Notes: a model not told the origin generated them from the letters alone. Shown: positions 1-8,116, numbered from the stretch's first letter. The stretch is 64,000 nt of DNA from Bacilli bacterium (GCA_017513865.1 JAFWMN010000011.1:78752-142751), one strand, 5' to 3'. Numbers and translations: made by a program.

Positions 1-285
1 AAATAATAACCCTAAAATTTTTATAGCTTTTATTATCAACCCAGCAAGTCTCTCTGTATTTGATACTTTTTCTAAAGTAATATTCTTAATATCGTTATCT
101 AAAAGATCATCAATACTAACATTTAATGTCTTAGATAAAAGTTTCAATTGTTCAGGATTTGGTAATGTCTCTCCTAATTCCCAATTTGAAATCGTTTGTC
201 TAGTAACATCAACCTTTTCTCCTAGTTGTTCTTGAGAAAACCCACTTTTCTTTCGTAAATCAAAAATTTTATCTCCTAGTGACAT
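1..285 (-). CDS. Xre-family transcriptional regulator, C-terminus off the window
   Basis: The gene runs off the left edge, so only about 95 N-terminal residues are visible. They begin MSLGDKIFDLRKKSGFSQ and show a classic helix-turn-helix: recognition helix around VTRQTISNWE (residues 28-37), then the LPNPEQLKLLSKTLNVSIDDLL segment usual after an Xre HTH. The visible end turns hydrophobic (about residues 84-95), which suggests a membrane segment downstream, as in Xre regulators with C-terminal transmembrane helices. The ATG at 285 is preceded by GGAGTG at 291-296. The target is unknown; the nearest candidate is the serpin gene, which is also on the minus strand. Confidence 0.8.
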   Translation of the reverse strand, partial: MSLGDKIFDLRKKSGFSQEQLGEKVDVTRQTISNWELGETLPNPEQLKLLSKTLNVSIDDLLDNDIKNITLEKVSNTERLAGLIIKAIKILGLLF

Positions 286-426
286 AATATCACTCCTTTC
301 ACTAACATTATAAATAAATAATATTAGCTTTTCTACCAAAAAATTTTATAAATTTGTCAAAGATTTTTAACATTTTTCATTTACAACAATATTATATCAT
401 ACATTCTTAAAAGTAATTTTATTTAT

Positions 427-455
427 AAAAAGACTAGATTTTTCTAGCCTGTTTT
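427..455 (-). terminator. Terminator after the serpin gene
   Basis: Imperfect hairpin (AGACTAGA / TCTAGCCT) just past the serpin stop codon, with an A-run on the plus strand that would be a U-tract in the minus-strand transcript. Confidence 0.5.
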
Positions 456-459
456 TATA

Positions 460-1737
460 TTATTGCTTACTACAAGTACTACCATTCCATGTATTAGGTG
501 TTTCAACAACTCCAAAGAATAACATTTCTTTAGTTTTAGTATCTCTAATCATGTACATAAATGGTTTATTAAACTCAATGGTAATATATTCTACTTTTTT
601 CTCAATACTTTCAGCCGCATCCATACCAAAAAATGTAACAGCTGCTGCTTTAGTACCCTTTTCATTTAAAGAAATATGTGTTTTATGAATAGCTGTTCCA
701 ACATAAAATTTTTCACTACTTGTCGGATCTTTCATTTTACTAAAATCTGCCAACTCAGAAACAAATGCATCTTTAATACCTAAATCATTTAAATCTGCTT
801 TAAAATGACTGTCCTCATAATCATATTCAAATCTAGGCAATTTTAAATTTAATTTTTGATTATCTTTTATTTGTTTGGAACTGTTTAAAATACTATTTAA
901 TTTATCATTTGTTAAAGTATTAATATAATCTTTTATATCTGTTTTCATTGGCATAATAGCGATAAATTCGAGTGCTGTCGAATCTTCTTTATTATCATAA
1001 TCTATTTCCCCAAAGTTAGTATAACTATTATAAGGAAGAAAAATTCCTTGTTCCTCTTCATTTAAAATGTAAGTTCCTTTGCGATAATTATTACTCATCA
1101 TCTCTACTTTTTCTATGCCTGCATCAGTGGTAAAATCATCACCATAAGTATACACACATTCAAATTGATTAGCCCATTCTACATCTATAGCAATAGCATT
1201 TGCTAAGCCTAAAACAAAATTACTATCCATACTATTTAAAATTTTAGGAATCATCCCGTAAGTTTTTTCATTAACCCAATTATTAATCTTATCTGGCTTT
1301 ACAAAATCATCAAAAACTAAATCTGCTTTATAAAATGTTTGTAATTTATTTATATATTTTTTATTTATATCATTTTTTTTACTATTTTTAACAAAAACAG
1401 CATTTGCAACAGATATCCTATCTTTTACATCAAAAGTCGTAATATTTCTTTTTGAAACCACTTTATTTATCTGATTATAAGTTTCAGCTGATGCTCCTTC
1501 TTTTAACATATTAAGAGCTAACTCTATAGAATATGGACTTATCAAATAATTACCACTTTCTTTACTATTAACTATTTTAATAATATCCATATTAAATTCA
1601 CTATTTAAAGTGACTGCCGGATTATTTTTTTGAGGTTTAATATCTTCCTGTTTTTTCAAAAAACATATACCAACACCTAATATAATCATAATAAATAAAG
1701 CTAAAATAATAAATACTGTATTTTTCTTTTTTGTCAT
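460..1737 (-). CDS. Serpin-family serine protease inhibitor, membrane-anchored
   Basis: The 425-residue protein has an N-terminal hydrophobic anchor (about residues 8-26) and a full serpin domain. Visible signatures are SPYSIELALNMLKEGA (67-82), the reactive-loop hinge NEKGTKAAAVT (358-368), and FNKPFMYMIRD with the closing FFGVV strand. Serpins trap proteases by loop insertion after cleavage. The small-residue hinge Thr362-Lys-Ala-Ala-Ala is what an inhibitory serpin needs. Canonical counting from Glu359 (P17) puts P1 at Ala375, compatible with elastase-like targets, but the loop is about six residues longer than in alpha-1-antitrypsin, so P1 is uncertain. It would act outside the membrane, plausibly against host or competitor proteases. 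AAAGGAG precedes the ATG. The downstream minus-strand neighbour is the partial Xre regulator. Confidence 0.92.
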   Translation of the reverse strand: MTKKKNTVFIILALFIMIILGVGICFLKKQEDIKPQKNNPAVTLNSEFNMDIIKIVNSKESGNYLISPYSIELALNMLKEGASAETYNQINKVVSKRNITTFDVKDRISVANAVFVKNSKKNDINKKYINKLQTFYKADLVFDDFVKPDKINNWVNEKTYGMIPKILNSMDSNFVLGLANAIAIDVEWANQFECVYTYGDDFTTDAGIEKVEMMSNNYRKGTYILNEEEQGIFLPYNSYTNFGEIDYDNKEDSTALEFIAIMPMKTDIKDYINTLTNDKLNSILNSSKQIKDNQKLNLKLPRFEYDYEDSHFKADLNDLGIKDAFVSELADFSKMKDPTSSEKFYVGTAIHKTHISLNEKGTKAAAVTFFGMDAAESIEKKVEYITIEFNKPFMYMIRDTKTKEMLFFGVVETPNTWNGSTCSKQ

Positions 1738-1760
1738 AAAAATACTCCTTTTTCTATATG

Positions 1761-2432
1761 TTAGATAACGTATTTAATTCCTCTATTAACTTCAATATAA
1801 TCATCTAATAAATCAAATAATTCTAGCACCTTGTTTATATCAAAATATTTACATGAAAAAACATCTACCGTAACATCATCATCTGACCTATGAATTGAAA
1901 TGTGTGATTCAGCAATTAACTGTACAACATCAAAATTATTATTATCTTTTTCATTTACAAGTAATTCTGATATTGGTGTCATATTAATTTTTTCTAGTAA
2001 TAATTTCACAATCATTATTGCATCAGTTAATGATAAAGGTTTTGTTTTAAAAATAATATGTTTGCCAAAATTACCATGAACATCTTTACTGCCCATATCA
2101 TAATTTTTAGTATTAAAAGTAGTTAATATTATATTTTCTAAATTAGCCTTCCTACTTTCATCACCAAAATAATCTACAAATACTGTATTTTTAAAGCTGA
2201 ATGTATGACATGTGAAATGAAAATTATCCCCTAAAATAATTCCACTAACGCCTCCATCGTTTCTAATTTTTCCTTCAAAATATGGTATCAATGTAATCAT
2301 GCCTTTATTATCAAAAATTTTTGCATTAACTGTTTCTAATAATTCTCTTACAAAACTAGAATTACTTAATAATTCATTATCTAAATCATAACCATCATAA
2401 AATAAATGATTTATAACATTATATCTTTCCAT
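1761..2432 (-). CDS. Tandem AdoMetDC-like (SpeD/SpeH fold) protein
   Basis: This 223-residue protein looks like two bacterial S-adenosylmethionine decarboxylase modules fused. The C-terminal half carries ESHISIH (175-181) and VDVFSC (189-194). These match the self-cleaving Glu-Ser site that forms the pyruvoyl group, the catalytic His, and the catalytic Cys of the family. The N-terminal half has GGVSG (60-64), NFHFTCHT (70-77) and FVDYF (85-89), aligning with the same landmarks but with Phe71 for the pyruvoyl Ser and Asp91 for the Cys. The GVSG serine is kept only in the N half. A decarboxylase giving decarboxylated AdoMet is the parsimonious reading; some SpeD homologues act on arginine or ornithine instead. 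No other polyamine gene is nearby. GGTGAT precedes the ATG. Confidence 0.72.
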   Translation of the reverse strand: MERYNVINHLFYDGYDLDNELLSNSSFVRELLETVNAKIFDNKGMITLIPYFEGKIRNDGGVSGIILGDNFHFTCHTFSFKNTVFVDYFGDESRKANLENIILTTFNTKNYDMGSKDVHGNFGKHIIFKTKPLSLTDAIMIVKLLLEKINMTPISELLVNEKDNNNFDVVQLIAESHISIHRSDDDVTVDVFSCKYFDINKVLELFDLLDDYIEVNRGIKYVI

Positions 2433-2455
2433 ACTATCACCATTATGATTATATC

Positions 2456-2481
2456 AAAAAAGACTAGATGTTTCTAGTCAA
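2456..2481 (-). terminator. Terminator hairpin beside the third ppdK-tail copy
   Basis: Strong hairpin GACTAGA-tgt-TTCTAGTC with an adjoining A-run (U-tract on the minus strand). It follows directly on the stop codon of the ppdK-tail remnant at 2478-2507, as a ppdK terminator would. Confidence 0.6.
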
Positions 2482-2507
2482 ATTTTCAATTTGATTGCAG
2501 CTTGTAC
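2478..2507 (-). other. Third copy of the ppdK 3' tail (putative attachment-site remnant)
   Basis: Read on the minus strand this encodes VQAAIKLKI and a TGA stop, followed at once by a terminator hairpin. The QAAI(K/R) codons match the C-terminus of ppdK (QAAIRAHKN at 8960-8992) and a second copy at 3546-3577. No ppdK body is attached. I infer the oldest of three att-like junctions; the match is short, so this copy is less certain than the second. Confidence 0.55.
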
Positions 2508-2556
2508 CGTATTTTCACTAGGAATAATCAAGATTAAGATGATAATTATTATGGTA

Positions 2557-2670
2557 TTAAAAAGGTTTTCGACTATTTTTAAATGATTTTCTTAATATCT
2601 CTATATAATTTTCAATTACATCATCATTATTTGGTTGCTTTTTTAATTTTAAAAAATCAAGTATTCCCAT
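2557..2670 (-). CDS. Small ORF, 37 residues, unknown
   Basis: ATG at 2670 is preceded by GGTGAT at about seven bases. The frame encodes MGILDFLKLKKQPNNDDVIE followed by 17 more residues ending NSRKPF and TAA. The amphipathic Lys-rich N-terminus and acidic middle match nothing I recognise. It sits between the third ppdK-tail copy and the plus-strand hypothetical gene, so it may be a real small protein of the island or the 5' stub of a gene cut off by an insertion. Confidence 0.4.
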   Translation of the reverse strand: MGILDFLKLKKQPNNDDVIENYIEILRKSFKNSRKPF

Positions 2671-2746
2671 TTTTTATCACCAATATTAATTTTATCAAAA
2701 AAGAATAATTCTTCCTAAAACTTATTAAATATTTTTTGCTCTTTAT

Positions 2747-2776
2747 TTGTGCATATTTTAAAAAAAGTGTTATAAT
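2747..2776 (+). promoter_or_regulatory. Sigma-A-type promoter for the 213-residue gene
   Basis: TTGTGC (2747-2752), an 18-base spacer and a perfect TATAAT (2771-2776), about 15 bases before the ATG. GGTGAT lies between, so the 5' leader would be very short. Confidence 0.55.
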
Positions 2777-2791
2777 GAAATTGGTGATTTT

Positions 2792-3433
2792 ATGAATAGT
2801 TTTGAAAAATGGTTTACTACCAAAGAAACATGGGTACATATCTTACTTTCCTTTCTTACTAGTGGTATTTGGCTAGTTATATGGCTCATAGTCAAACTTA
2901 GAGTAGCTTATTATAATCGTTATATTGCGCCTGCAAATGTTTTATATGAATTTGAATTCATAGTTGAAGGATCTAACAAATATCAAAAGAACATTGATGA
3001 AATTTATGAAATTCAAAAAGAAAAATTTCAATTATATAATGGAATGTCTACAGATGATATTAAAAAATCTAAAAAGAAAGTATATGAATCAGAAGGTGTT
3101 AAATTAGATTTTGCTTATATAAAAACTAATAGTGAAAGTAAAAATGGAGAAACTATTTATCATAGTATTATGATAGGTGGATATAAAAATAAAAAAGAAC
3201 GTGTAGAATTTGAAATTGGTAAAGTACCAAAATCAGCAAGTGATGAGATAAACAGATATAAAAATGAAACTAAAGCCAGAACGTTTGATGCAGAATTTAT
3301 TGAAGGAAATTATAAAATGGTTGATAGTAATAATAAAGTTAAATTATACAAACAACCTTTAAAAGTTAAAGTTAAAGTTAAACTATATGATAAAGAGCTA
3401 AATCCTAATATTTTCTTAGATTTCTTTGATTAA
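2792..3433 (+). CDS. Hypothetical membrane-anchored protein, island cargo
   Basis: The 213-residue protein has one hydrophobic segment (about residues 14-36, WVHILLSFLTSGIWLVIWLIV) and then a soluble, lysine-rich, mixed alpha/beta domain. I do not recognise the family. It is the only sizeable gene between the two left-hand ppdK-tail copies, has its own promoter and terminator, and is transcribed opposite to its neighbours. That arrangement is typical of a cargo or moron gene. The start is supported by GGTGAT just upstream. Confidence 0.7.
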   Translation: MNSFEKWFTTKETWVHILLSFLTSGIWLVIWLIVKLRVAYYNRYIAPANVLYEFEFIVEGSNKYQKNIDEIYEIQKEKFQLYNGMSTDDIKKSKKKVYESEGVKLDFAYIKTNSESKNGETIYHSIMIGGYKNKKERVEFEIGKVPKSASDEINRYKNETKARTFDAEFIEGNYKMVDSNNKVKLYKQPLKVKVKVKLYDKELNPNIFLDFFD

Positions 3434-3446
3434 TACTTTATAACTA

Positions 3447-3474
3447 AAAAAGAGTCAAATTGACTCTTTTTTTA
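3447..3474 (+). terminator. Intrinsic terminator after the 213-residue gene
   Basis: Palindrome AAAGAGTCAA/TTGACTCTTT with a run of seven T's, 14 bases after the stop codon. Confidence 0.8.
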
Positions 3475-3485
3475 TCGAAAAAATA

Positions 3486-3540
3486 AAAAGAGCTTTTTAG
3501 TGTCTACTTTTCCTTGACAAGTTCACTTTTTAGCTCTTTA
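3486..3540 (-). terminator. Long hairpin downstream of the second ppdK-tail copy
   Basis: Interrupted inverted repeat (AAAGAGCTttttAGTG ... CACTttttAGCTCTTT, plus strand). On the minus strand it follows the stop codon of the ppdK-tail copy, matching the tail-plus-terminator layout seen at the other two copies. Confidence 0.5.
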
Positions 3541-3545
3541 TTCTA

Positions 3546-3577
3546 TTAATTCTTCTTTGCTTTAATAGCAGCTTGTC
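3546..3577 (-). other. Detached second copy of the ppdK 3' tail (putative att site)
   Basis: Minus-strand reading gives CAA GCT GCT ATT AAA GCA AAG AAG AAT TAA, i.e. QAAIKAKKN and stop, against QAAIRAHKN and stop at the true ppdK end. Length is identical and 7 of 9 residues agree, while many third positions differ. The codon before is TGA, so it is not part of any gene here. It lies 70 bases from the recombinase stop codon, the usual place for an attachment junction. Confidence 0.72.
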
Positions 3578-3648
3578 AAACCAGATAATTAACTTATCCA
3601 ATATGGACGCTTAAATGTATGATTTTTAAGACTAAAATGACTTTTTAT

Positions 3649-5262
3649 CTATTTTTCGTGTTCTACGATAAAATAATCTTGTTTTTTTCCTTTAACTTTT
3701 AAATTAATTGGTTCATTTAAAAATACTAATTTCCATTCGAACCAATCTTTATGTACTGTTATTTTTTCTACTACCTCCTCTATTAATAAATCATTAATTC
3801 CATTATAATTAAAATCTAATAATCTTCTAACACTTTGTTTAGCTTTTTCGATTTTAACTTCAGGTGGATCTAATCTTTTTAATTCTTTTTCTAAATCTTC
3901 TATTTCTAATTTATATAATTCTATTTTATCAGATAATTTCTTTTGAAATGATTCATAATCATTTGGATTAACTTTCTTATCTAAATATAAATTCAATAAT
4001 CTATCTAATTTAGTAGATTCTTCTTTTATTAGTTTATTATATCTTTTTATTTCACTATTTAATTCATCAGCTTCATGTGTATCTATTTTTATTCCATTAA
4101 GTAATATTAACTCTAATTCTATTCTATTGTGATCATCTTCAACTAGATTTCTAAATATAAACTCAGCCATTTTTTCAAGTTTCCATTCTTGTACTTCTTT
4201 TACTTCACAATATTTATATCCATATTCATATTTTCCACCTTTAGGATGAGTTTTTCTGTTATAGCATGCATAAGCATATGTCTTACCTTTGTTAGTTGTA
4301 TGATCTTTTCTTCTATTAAAATTTGAACCACATTCACAAATCATTTTCTTACTCCATACATATTTAGGTACTCCAATTGCTGTCCTATCACCTGATGTTG
4401 ATGGTTTAGAGTGTCTATCTAATATAGCTTGTACTTTATCGAAATCCTCTTTTGAAATAATAGGTTCATGTGTACCTTCAACAACTATCTGTTCTATCTC
4501 TCCTCTATTCTTTCTTGCTTTTTGTTCAAGATAATCTGGAATATATTGCTTATTATAAACTATCGTTCCAGCATAGAATTGATTTCTTAATACACGAGTT
4601 ATATAAGCAGCATTCCATCTATTTAGCCCAGTTGATGTCTTATACCCTTTCCTTTCTAGGTCTTTGGCTATAGTAGTAGTTCCTACACCATTTAGATATT
4701 CTTTAAATATATATCTAACTATTTCTGCTTGATCTTGATTAACTACCATAGTATTCTTATTAATCTTATCATATCCTAAAATATTACCCGATCCCATGAA
4801 TATACCATTTTGAAAAGCAATTCTTAAACCAGCTTTTACTCTTTGAGAAGTTTTCTTACTTTCATTTTGAGCAAGAGTTGCCATAATAGTTAATTTTAAT
4901 TCTCCATCATCATCTTTGAATGTCCAAATATTATCTTCAGTAAAATATACTTCAACACCTATCTTTTTTAGTTTTCTTGTTTCTTGTAATGTATCAACTG
5001 TATTTCTAGCAAATCTAGATACTTCACGAGTAATTATTAAATCAAATTTACCTTCATGAGCATCCTTCATCATTCTTATAAAATTCTTTCTTTTCTTAAT
5101 AGAAGTTCCTGTTATACCTTCATCTATATATCTATCATATAAAATCCAATTAGGATGCTTTTCTAATATATCATCATAGTACTGCACTTGATTATCTAAT
5201 GCTGATAATTGAGCTTCGTGTTCGGTAGATACTCTAGCATATATAGCAACCTTCCTATTCAT
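3649..5262 (-). CDS. Large serine site-specific recombinase
   Basis: The 537-residue protein (ATG at 5262, after GAGGTGAT) has the serine-integrase layout. A resolvase catalytic domain begins IYARVSTEHEAQ with nucleophile Ser12, and VSRFARNT holds catalytic arginines. A recombinase domain follows (DQAEIVRYIFKEYLNGVGTTTIAKDL, about 180-205), then a zinc ribbon with Cys pairs (MICECGSNF ... YACYNR) and a C-terminal coiled coil (about 400-475). Such enzymes integrate and excise elements by a Ser-linked double-strand break at short att sites. It is next to a detached copy of the ppdK tail, which suggests that ppdK's 3' end is its target. No directionality factor is obvious. Confidence 0.93.
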   Translation of the reverse strand: MNRKVAIYARVSTEHEAQLSALDNQVQYYDDILEKHPNWILYDRYIDEGITGTSIKKRKNFIRMMKDAHEGKFDLIITREVSRFARNTVDTLQETRKLKKIGVEVYFTEDNIWTFKDDDGELKLTIMATLAQNESKKTSQRVKAGLRIAFQNGIFMGSGNILGYDKINKNTMVVNQDQAEIVRYIFKEYLNGVGTTTIAKDLERKGYKTSTGLNRWNAAYITRVLRNQFYAGTIVYNKQYIPDYLEQKARKNRGEIEQIVVEGTHEPIISKEDFDKVQAILDRHSKPSTSGDRTAIGVPKYVWSKKMICECGSNFNRRKDHTTNKGKTYAYACYNRKTHPKGGKYEYGYKYCEVKEVQEWKLEKMAEFIFRNLVEDDHNRIELELILLNGIKIDTHEADELNSEIKRYNKLIKEESTKLDRLLNLYLDKKVNPNDYESFQKKLSDKIELYKLEIEDLEKELKRLDPPEVKIEKAKQSVRRLLDFNYNGINDLLIEEVVEKITVHKDWFEWKLVFLNEPINLKVKGKKQDYFIVEHEK

Positions 5263-5310
5263 TTTCATCACCTCTACTAAAACTTATCATTTTTATAAGA
5301 ATTTGTTTAC

Positions 5311-5362
5311 TGTGCGATTTTAAGTATAAGAAAAAGAAGTATTTCTACTTCTTTCATCGCAC
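5311..5362. terminator. Nested hairpin between recombinase and restriction gene
   Basis: An inner hairpin AAAGAAGTA-ttt-TACTTCTTT is enclosed by an outer inverted repeat TGTGCGAT ... ATCGCACA. The inner part can terminate the restriction-gene transcript; the outer 8-bp arms are unusual for a simple terminator and might bind a protein. Confidence 0.6.
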
Positions 5363-5376
5363 ATTTGACTTTTTTA

Positions 5377-6396
5377 TTAAAAGAAATTTCTAAATAATTT
5401 TCTTAAAGATTCAGCATTAAAGTTTTTAGATGAAATTACTCTCTTATTATTTTTAAAATAATCATGATTATCATATACTTCTTGTGCAACAACAACATAA
5501 TAACCATGTCTTTGCATTATATTATTCAATTTTTCTTGATTTAAATCTGTTCCTAATGTAACTAAGAACATAGCATCAACTGATAATTGATTTACATCTT
5601 CAAAGTTTTGTTTATATCTTTCTCTTAATGTTCTTTTGGCATTAACTCCGTAAAGTTTTCCATCTAATTCAAATATATAATCATATTCAACGGAATTAAT
5701 AAATTTATCATGAGCATGTGGAATAACTCTATCTGATATTTCTTTTAATACTGATGCAACTCTATCCTCGTATGAACCTCCTGCGGTTGAAATAATACTT
5801 TGATTAACTGATTCATCAATTACTATCATTAAAATATTATTAACATTTACAAGATACTTTTTTTCATTATAATCTATTAATTCACTTATATTTTTTACGG
5901 TGTTCTTGCTGGCATCTAATACTATTTCTTTATCTCTTGAAGAATCCGTAAAAATACTTACTAATAAAGCGCTTACAACTCTCTGACCATAAGGTTTCTC
6001 TAAATTTATATAATCGTATCCAAGACTAAGTTTATCTTCAATATCAGCAATGCTTCTATCATACTGAGAATTTGAATACTCTTTAACTTCGTCAAGTAAT
6101 GATCTTTTTGACAATAATAATTCTATCGATAAAATCGTTAAATCGCACCACATATCAAAATTATCATCATCGCACAGATTAATTAATGTTAAATAATCTT
6201 CGTATGTTTTAACACTTTCTTTTACTACATGTTCTTTTAAAACTTCTATTAATCCGTTAGCGCCTAGTTGTCTATGATTTGTTATTATTCCTTCCAATTC
6301 AATAAACTTGTTATCACTAAGCTTACATTTTATTAAATTTTTTAAGATAGTATACAATAATAAGTTATTAACATATTCTTTTACTTCAATATTCAC
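5377..6396 (-). CDS. Type II restriction endonuclease, EcoRII/PspGI-like catalytic motif
   Basis: The 339-residue protein is mostly unfamiliar, but around residues 237-263 it reads EYDYIFE ... VNAKRTLRERYKQ. The K-x-T-x-(K/R)-x-R-(W/Y)-x-Q pattern resembles the catalytic core of EcoRII-C/PspGI-type PD-(D/E)xK nucleases, with Asp239 and Lys254 as candidate metal/catalytic residues and Glu210 upstream. It starts with GTG at 6396, overlapping the methyltransferase stop by one base (TAGTG), so the two are translationally coupled. That pairing is the strongest evidence for function. The cognate site cannot be read from sequence; CCWGG-like sites are a guess from the motif family. Confidence 0.75.
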   Translation of the reverse strand: MNIEVKEYVNNLLLYTILKNLIKCKLSDNKFIELEGIITNHRQLGANGLIEVLKEHVVKESVKTYEDYLTLINLCDDDNFDMWCDLTILSIELLLSKRSLLDEVKEYSNSQYDRSIADIEDKLSLGYDYINLEKPYGQRVVSALLVSIFTDSSRDKEIVLDASKNTVKNISELIDYNEKKYLVNVNNILMIVIDESVNQSIISTAGGSYEDRVASVLKEISDRVIPHAHDKFINSVEYDYIFELDGKLYGVNAKRTLRERYKQNFEDVNQLSVDAMFLVTLGTDLNQEKLNNIMQRHGYYVVVAQEVYDNHDYFKNNKRVISSKNFNAESLRKLFRNFF

Positions 6397-7331
6397 TAAA
6401 TTTCACCACTTTCAATTAACGCTTTATATATTTCATTTGCTACTGCTTCAATCATTTTTGTAGGAACAGAATTTCCAAATTGTTTATATAATTGCATATC
6501 GCTTACTACCAATTTAAAGTCATCTGGAAAACCTTGAAGTCTAGCAGCCTCTCTTGGTGTTAGTTTTCTTGGATTTTTACCCTTTTGCTCAATAAGTATT
6601 TCTGAGCCATCTTTATAATATCTTGCAGATATAGTACTTGTATATGGAGATTTTTCATTAAATAATGAATATCCAAATCCATTTCCTTTCGCTTTATGCT
6701 GCTCTTTTCTTCTTTGGTGACTTGCCCAAATCTTATCTGAAATTGTATATTTATCATCTACATTTTTTTCTAAAATATCTCCAACTTTTACTTTCTTATT
6801 GTTTGGTTCAGGGAATTCAAATTTAACATCTGGATTTTTAAATCCAACAATTATTATTCTTTCTCTATTTTGAGGAACACCAAAATCTTTTGCATTTAAG
6901 ACTTTATAGTAAACCTTATATTCAAGTTTCTTTTCTAATATATCAAGCATTACTTTAAAAGTTTTACCTTTATCATGATTTGTCAAACCTTTAACATTCT
7001 CCAACATAAAACACTTTGGCTTATGATATTCTAAAATTCTTTCAACTTCAAAGAACATAGTTCCTCTTGTGTCTGCAAATCCTTTTCGTTTTCCAGCGAT
7101 AGAAAAAGCCTGACATGGAAAACCAGCAAGTAGAATATCAAATGATGGTATATCTTTTGCTGCTATTTTTGTTATATCTCCGCTAGGAGTTTCTCCCCAG
7201 TTAGCTTCATAAGTCTTTATAGCAAATTTATCTATCTCTGAAGAAAATACGCATTTACCACCAAGTTTTTGATAAGGTCTTCTAATTCCACCAATTCCAG
7301 CGAACAAATCTATAAATGTAAAATCGTGCAT
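6396..7331 (-). CDS. DNA (cytosine-5-)-methyltransferase of a type II R-M system
   Basis: The 311-residue Dcm-type enzyme has every core motif: FIDLFAGIGG (motif I, residues 6-15), FPCQAFS with nucleophile Cys73 (motif IV), ENVKGL (motif VI, 111-116), QNRERIIIVGF (motif VIII) and RLQGFP/QFGNSVP (motifs IX-X). It transfers a methyl group from AdoMet to C5 of cytosine and protects host DNA from the coupled nuclease. The target-recognition region between VIII and IX is short, so it is a small m5C enzyme. GGAGG lies upstream of the ATG. It is the first gene of the R-M pair inside the island. Confidence 0.95.
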   Translation of the reverse strand: MHDFTFIDLFAGIGGIRRPYQKLGGKCVFSSEIDKFAIKTYEANWGETPSGDITKIAAKDIPSFDILLAGFPCQAFSIAGKRKGFADTRGTMFFEVERILEYHKPKCFMLENVKGLTNHDKGKTFKVMLDILEKKLEYKVYYKVLNAKDFGVPQNRERIIIVGFKNPDVKFEFPEPNNKKVKVGDILEKNVDDKYTISDKIWASHQRRKEQHKAKGNGFGYSLFNEKSPYTSTISARYYKDGSEILIEQKGKNPRKLTPREAARLQGFPDDFKLVVSDMQLYKQFGNSVPTKMIEAVANEIYKALIESGEI

Positions 7332-7371
7332 AAAAAAACCTCCTTTATCTACTCACATATCCATTATATCA

Positions 7372-7400
7372 CAAAAAAAGAAGATTTTTTCATCTTCTTA
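7372..7400 (-). terminator. Terminator after the nitroreductase gene
   Basis: Hairpin AGAAGAT-tttttc-ATCTTCT with an A-run on its left (U-tract in the minus-strand transcript). Confidence 0.65.
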
Positions 7401-7456
7401 ACAATTCGTAATATCAAAAGTTTCCGACATTAATTAAAACATCAACTCAACTTTAA

Positions 7457-8116
7457 CTATTCCCATTCAAAATTTTCTTTTCCAGCTCCCAATTCAAAAT
7501 GATATTTTATTAATCCCACATTGCTTCCTGTAAATATACCATTATTACACTCTATTTTAACTTTGTTGCCATTCCCTATTAACATGAAATCTTGTTTATT
7601 TAAAGCTGTTGGGGCGAGCAATGCACTTTCAGTTCCATTAACAAACCATTCAGGAATTGTAGAACCATTATATTTAGAAACTTCTTCTACACTTTTTGAC
7701 TTATGTGGAACTCCTTGCGTTTGACCAAATCCAATAGCAATTATTCCAGTCACATTTTTATTATCCACGTACTTTCTTACAGATCTATTAAAAGTTCCAC
7801 CAACCCACCATGTATTTAATCCCAGCGTTTGTGCATATAACATTATATCAGCACCAGAATATCCTAATCTTTCATCTAAATTTTCACTTACATCTCCCGC
7901 AAGAATTATAAAGTTATTTACACCTTTAGCCATTATTAACTTCATAATACTACTTACACCTTTGTTATTGTTAATCATAAGTTTCATATTAAGATTATAT
8001 TTTTTATTATTTATTTCTATTCTTTCATTTATCTTCCTAATTAATTCGTCTGACAAAGGTTTATCTGTATATTTACGAACCATATGTCTCTTTTTCATTG
8101 CTTCTTTTAAATCCAT
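7457..8116 (-). CDS. Nitroreductase-family flavoprotein
   Basis: The protein has 219 residues when started at the ATG at 8116, which has GAGGAGTG seven bases upstream; a longer frame adds seven residues without a better site. The N-terminus LKEAMKKRHMVRKYTDKPLS is the FMN-binding signature of the nitroreductase fold. Residues YSGADIMLYAQTLGLNTWWVGG and GIIAIGFGQ give the second FMN/dimer region. The length fits the single-domain, putative TM-nitroreductase subgroup. It should bind FMN and reduce an unknown electron-poor substrate with NAD(P)H. Its position between R-M genes and an Xre regulator makes it island cargo. Confidence 0.85.
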   Translation of the reverse strand: MDLKEAMKKRHMVRKYTDKPLSDELIRKINERIEINNKKYNLNMKLMINNNKGVSSIMKLIMAKGVNNFIILAGDVSENLDERLGYSGADIMLYAQTLGLNTWWVGGTFNRSVRKYVDNKNVTGIIAIGFGQTQGVPHKSKSVEEVSKYNGSTIPEWFVNGTESALLAPTALNKQDFMLIGNGNKVKIECNNGIFTGSNVGLIKYHFELGAGKENFEWE

